From positions 3,100,001 through 3,164,000 of the forward strand of contig NZ_CP014546.1 of NCBI RefSeq assembly GCF_001579805.1: a stretch of 64,000 nt of DNA. The letters are read 5' to 3'. Source of the DNA: Pseudomonas azotoformans (GTDB lineage: Bacteria; Pseudomonadota; Gammaproteobacteria; Pseudomonadales; Pseudomonadaceae). This document shows positions 61,129 to 64,000 of the stretch, piece after piece. Each line of letters begins with the position of its first letter. Positions within the stretch are counted from its first letter, which is position 1. The notes below the pieces were generated by a model that was not told where the DNA came from, did no database searches, and saw only the letters and a program-made list of their open reading frames with translations. The position numbers and the translations under genes were made by a program.

Positions 61129-61913
61129 GTGTCCTACAACGGCTACAGCCCTATCCTGGGTTACGTGTGTTGATTTCCGGCGGGGCTGCCGGCATTGGTG
61201 AAGTGCTGGCAGCGGCGTATCTGGAAGCCGGTGCGCAGGTGCATGTGTGTGATGTGAGTGAGCCGGCCCTGGCTGCGTTTCGCGACAAATACCCAGGCAC
61301 CGTCGCCACCCGCGCGGATGTCAGCGATGCCGCGCAGATCGAGGCGGTGTTCCAGGTGCAGCGCGAGCAGTTCGGCGGCCTCGATGTGCTGGTCAACAAT
61401 GCCGGGATCGCCGGGCCTACCGGTGGGATCGATGCGATCAGCGACGCCGAGTGGCAAGCCACCATCAATATCAATCTCACCGCACAATACCGCTTTGCCC
61501 ACCACGGCGTGCCGATGCTCAAGGAGTCTTCCCACGGCCACTTGCTGCATATCGCCTCGGTGGCGGGGCGCTTGGGCTACGCGTGGCGCACGCCCTATGC
61601 GGCGACCAAATGGGCGATTGTCGGCTTGATGAAATCCCTGGCCTCGGAGCTGGGCGAGAGTGATATCCGCGTCAACGCCTTGCTGCCCGGCATCGTCGAA
61701 GGCCCGCGCATGGACGGCGTAATCCGCGCCCGTGCCGAACAGGTTGGCGTGCCCGAAGCCGAGATGCGCCAGGAATACCTCAACAAGATTTCCCTTAAGC
61801 GCATGGTCACCGCCGAAGACGTGGCCGCCATGGCGTTGTTCCTCTGTTCGCCCGCCGCACGCAACGTGACCGGCCAAGCGATCAGCGTCGACGGTAACGT
61901 CGAGTACCTGTAA
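61125..61913 (+). CDS. Short-chain dehydrogenase/reductase
   Basis: 262 residues, classical SDR. NAD-binding G-G-A-A-G-I-G near residue 19, N-N-A-G at 91, catalytic Ser145, Tyr158 and Lys162 (Y-A-A-T-K). D43 after the second strand (V-C-D-V-S) suggests NAD rather than NADP. Probably oxidises a hydroxyl to the beta-keto acid used by the next enzyme. Start overlaps the GntR gene stop (ATGA). Confidence 0.9.
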   Translation: MSVLQRLQPYPGLRVLISGGAAGIGEVLAAAYLEAGAQVHVCDVSEPALAAFRDKYPGTVATRADVSDAAQIEAVFQVQREQFGGLDVLVNNAGIAGPTGGIDAISDAEWQATININLTAQYRFAHHGVPMLKESSHGHLLHIASVAGRLGYAWRTPYAATKWAIVGLMKSLASELGESDIRVNALLPGIVEGPRMDGVIRARAEQVGVPEAEMRQEYLNKISLKRMVTAEDVAAMALFLCSPAARNVTGQAISVDGNVEYL

Positions 61914-61980
61914 GCCACGCAAGAACACATCGCGCTGTACCCAGGATTTTTTTCATAAGAATAAAAGTCGGAGATCTGTC

Positions 61981-62913
61981 ATGTCCAAAAATCGTCCTGT
62001 CATTATTACGTGCGCCGTTACCGGTGCGATTCATACGCCGTCGATGTCACCGCATTTGCCGATCACCGCCCAGGAAATTGCCGATGCCGCCATCGGTGCC
62101 GCCGAAGCCGGCGCCGCGATTGTGCACCTGCATGCCCGTGACCCCAACGACGGCCGCCCCAGCCAGGACCCGGCGCTGTTCGCCGAATTCCTGCCGCAGA
62201 TCAAGGCCGCCAGCGACGTGGTGATCAACATCACCACCGGCGGCGCACCGACCATGGGCGTGGAAGAACGCCTGCAGCCGGTGATGCAGTTCAAGCCGGA
62301 ACTGGCTTCGCTGAACATGGGCTCGATGAACTTCGGCCTGTACGAAATGCTCAACCGCTTTACCGACTTCAAGCACGACTGGGAACGGCCGTACCTGGAA
62401 GAAAGTGACGACCGGATCTTCCGCAACACCTTCCGCGACATCACCCACATCCTCAACTCCTGTGCCGAAAACCGTACGCGTTTCGAGATCGAGTGCTACG
62501 ACATCGGCCACCTCTACACCGCTGCGCACTTCCTGGAACGCGGCCTGCTCAAGCCACCGTTGTTTATCCAGTCGGTATTCGGTTTGCGTGGCGGCATCGG
62601 CGGGCACCCGGAAGACCTGGCACACATGCGCCGTACCGCCGACCGTCTGTTTGGCGACGATTACGTGTGGTCGATCCTCGGCGCCGGGCGCGGGCAGATT
62701 CCGCTGGCGACCATGGGCCTGTCCATGGGCAGCAACGCGCGGGTGGGGCTTGAGGATTCGCTGTGGGACGGGCCGGGCAAACTGGCGGCGTCGAATGCCG
62801 ATCAGGTCCGGCGCATTCGTACCGTGATCGAAGCCCTCGGTCACCGCGTCGCCACGCCGGATGAAGCGCGGGAAATCCTCGGGCTCAAGGGGCGCGATCA
62901 GGTCAACTTCTAA
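61981..62913 (+). CDS. BKACE-family beta-keto acid cleavage enzyme
   Basis: 310 residues. TIM-barrel family (DUF849; Kce-like) that transfers the acyl part of a beta-keto acid to acetyl-CoA, giving acetoacetate and a new acyl-CoA. Zn ligands His49 and His51 lie in I-V-H-L-H-A-R-D-P; S-L-N-M-G-S-M-N-F-G near residue 105 is the substrate loop. Substrate specificity is not readable; the lactonase and SDR neighbours suggest a hydroxy- or sugar-derived acid. It is one of the proteins in this window with a testable unknown reaction. Confidence 0.9.
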   Translation: MSKNRPVIITCAVTGAIHTPSMSPHLPITAQEIADAAIGAAEAGAAIVHLHARDPNDGRPSQDPALFAEFLPQIKAASDVVINITTGGAPTMGVEERLQPVMQFKPELASLNMGSMNFGLYEMLNRFTDFKHDWERPYLEESDDRIFRNTFRDITHILNSCAENRTRFEIECYDIGHLYTAAHFLERGLLKPPLFIQSVFGLRGGIGGHPEDLAHMRRTADRLFGDDYVWSILGAGRGQIPLATMGLSMGSNARVGLEDSLWDGPGKLAASNADQVRRIRTVIEALGHRVATPDEAREILGLKGRDQVNF

Positions 62914-62976
62914 CCCAACAAACCGCCGCGTCAAGGCGCGGCTTGCATCCCGCACAACAACAATAAGGGGATCACC

Positions 62977-63855
62977 ATGCGTATCGAAGTGCTCGTCGAC
63001 GTCAAGACCACCCTGGGCGAAGGCCCGGTGTGGGACGTCGAGCAACAACGCTTGTATTGGATCGACAGCGCTGACGGCCGCATCCTGCGCTGCACCGACG
63101 ACGGCCGCGAACTGCGGGCCTGGGACGTGGGCCAGAAAATCGGCTCCATGGCCCTGCGCCGTGACGGCGAGTCGGCCATCGTCGCCCTGCAAAACGGCGT
63201 GCACACCCTCGACCTCAACAGCGGCGAACTCAACCTGGTCGCTGATCCGGAACCGCACCTGCCCAACAACCGCCTCAATGACGGCAAGGTCGACCGCCAA
63301 GGCCGCTTTATCTTCGGCTCCATGGACACGTTGGAAGACAGCGCCAGCGCCAAGCTTTACCGCCTGGACGCTGACCTGAGCCTGCACACCCTGGACGAAG
63401 GCATCATCGTGTCCAACGGCCCGTGCTGGAGCCCATCGGGTGACACCTTCTACTTCTGCGACACCTGGTCCGGCGAGATCTGGGCCTACGACTACGACCT
63501 GGCCACCGGCAACGTGAGCAACCGCCGCACGTTCGCCAAGGTCGATACCTCCGGCGGTGGCGCCGCCGACGGTTGCACCGTGGATGCCGAAGGCTGCCTG
63601 TGGCAGGCGCTGGTCTACGCCGGGAAACTGGTGCGCTACACCCCCGACGGCCACGTCGATCGCATCATTCAGATGCCGGTGAAAAAGGTTACCAGCCTGA
63701 CCTTTGGCGGGCCGAACCTGGACACCCTGTTTGTGACCTCCATGGCCAAGCCGCCGCTGCCGCGTTTTCCGGCAGACGGCCAGCAGCGCGGAGCGCTGTT
63801 CGCCATTACCGGGTTGGGCGTGCAAGGAATAGCCGAGCGACGGTTCGCCAGCTAG
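62977..63855 (+). CDS. SMP-30/gluconolactonase-like lactonase
   Basis: 292 residues, six-bladed propeller. Metal ligands are the Glu in L-G-E-G-P-V-W near residue 14, the Asn in N-N-R-L-N-D-G-K near 103, and Asn and Asp further on (S-N-G-P-C-W-S, C-D-T-W). SMP-30 enzymes hydrolyse sugar acid lactones with a divalent metal. GGGG precedes the ATG at 62977, 63 bp after the BKACE gene; same operon. C-terminus intact. Confidence 0.9.
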   Translation: MRIEVLVDVKTTLGEGPVWDVEQQRLYWIDSADGRILRCTDDGRELRAWDVGQKIGSMALRRDGESAIVALQNGVHTLDLNSGELNLVADPEPHLPNNRLNDGKVDRQGRFIFGSMDTLEDSASAKLYRLDADLSLHTLDEGIIVSNGPCWSPSGDTFYFCDTWSGEIWAYDYDLATGNVSNRRTFAKVDTSGGGAADGCTVDAEGCLWQALVYAGKLVRYTPDGHVDRIIQMPVKKVTSLTFGGPNLDTLFVTSMAKPPLPRFPADGQQRGALFAITGLGVQGIAERRFAS

Positions 63856-63928
63856 CGCGTGTGTGTGACAAGGCATATTCCTTCGCAACCTTGTGTCAGT
63901 GCGCGCCCTCGCGCGCCTGGAGAGGCCC

Positions 63929-64000
63929 ATGGCAACTATTAAAAAAGCGTCGCTGCGCAGTATTCACCGGCATTCCTGGGTGTCGCTGCTGGTCTGCTGG
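63929..64000 (+). CDS. 5' end of a further gene, probably a membrane transporter
   Basis: 24 codons reach the right edge: MATIKKASLRSIHRHSWVSL then LVCW, a basic tail followed by the start of a hydrophobic helix. GGAGAGG lies six bases before the ATG. By context (catabolic operon ahead) an MFS symporter is likely, but 24 residues cannot prove it. Confidence 0.45.
   Translation, partial: MATIKKASLRSIHRHSWVSLLVCW

Noticed and set aside
63866..63898. TGACAAGG/CCTTGTGTCA repeat after the lactonase gene as terminator
   Set aside because: The arms pair imperfectly and no T run follows; kept out of the feature list.
62047..63930. 627-codon open frame on the minus strand
   Set aside because: It is the shadow of the BKACE and SMP-30 genes, which have clear catalytic motifs on the plus strand; its product is low-complexity His/Val/Gln-rich with no recognisable domain.

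Overview
The window reads as chromosome of a fluorescent Pseudomonas, most likely of the P. fluorescens group. Support comes from recognisable Pseudomonas-specific proteins (PhaG, AlgU-MucA-MucB-MucD, the OpdH/TctCBA/TctDE citrate locus, DUF6124 and DUF6482 proteins), high third-position GC, and gene order. As far as I remember the PAO1 order, 12.7-32.0 kb follows roughly PA0745-PA0766 and 33.3-41.3 kb follows PA1005-PA1013 plus a tRNA-Ser. No replication origin, rRNA operon, CRISPR array or intact prophage was seen.

Layout. 0-8.5 kb is an accessory stretch: the start of a ParE-type toxin with its antitoxin, a FosA fosfomycin thiol transferase, a LysE exporter, a DUF4142 protein, an iron-permease-like protein, an Ogt DNA repair enzyme, HicAB, a LysR regulator divergent from two overlapping MFS genes, and a HigBA-like pair. 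8.3-12.7 kb holds a structured leader before a DUF6124 gene, small Pseudomonas proteins, tRNA-Gly(CCC), phaG, rsuA and a Tyr/Pro-rich lipoprotein. 12.7-23.4 kb holds acyl-CoA hydratase, ung, a beta-propeller and the complete tricarboxylate uptake locus (AbrB-like protein, TctABC, OpdH porin, and divergent TctDE with a three-copy 11-bp-phased repeat between them). 23.4-32.0 kb holds an HDOD protein, ygfZ, sdhE-ygfX, nadB and the envelope stress operon algU-mucA-mucB-mucD with two AlgU-type promoters. A complete 1,313-bp IS3-family element with a 3-bp target duplication separates mucD from the next block: M48 protease, tusA, perM-like, bcp, gcvR (frameshifted), dapA-bamC-MBL-purC and tRNA-Ser(CGA).

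41.3-43.0 kb, next to tRNA-Ser, is a decayed island: a frameshifted integrase fragment, an unidentified gene fragment, a NadS/RelE-type toxin-antitoxin pair and a broken HepT gene. 43-50.4 kb holds an efflux MFS, a small lysine/alanine-rich protein and a LysR-controlled operon (MHS symporter, amidohydrolase, histone-deacetylase-like amidohydrolase) that looks catabolic for an acylated amine or amide. 50.5-55.9 kb is a six-gene RsbR-RsbS-RsbT stressosome-type module followed by an RsbX-like fusion, a histidine kinase and a hybrid kinase. 56-60 kb holds a ParDE-type pair and a LysR / binding protein / MHS symporter locus. 60.1-64 kb holds a 47-residue charged protein and a GntR-controlled catabolic operon (SDR dehydrogenase, BKACE-type beta-keto acid cleavage enzyme, SMP-30 lactonase) running off the right edge.

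The strongest leads are the stressosome module wired to two-component kinases, the structured DUF6124 leader, the BKACE operon of unknown substrate, and the density of toxin-antitoxin loci (six in 64 kb, one broken).
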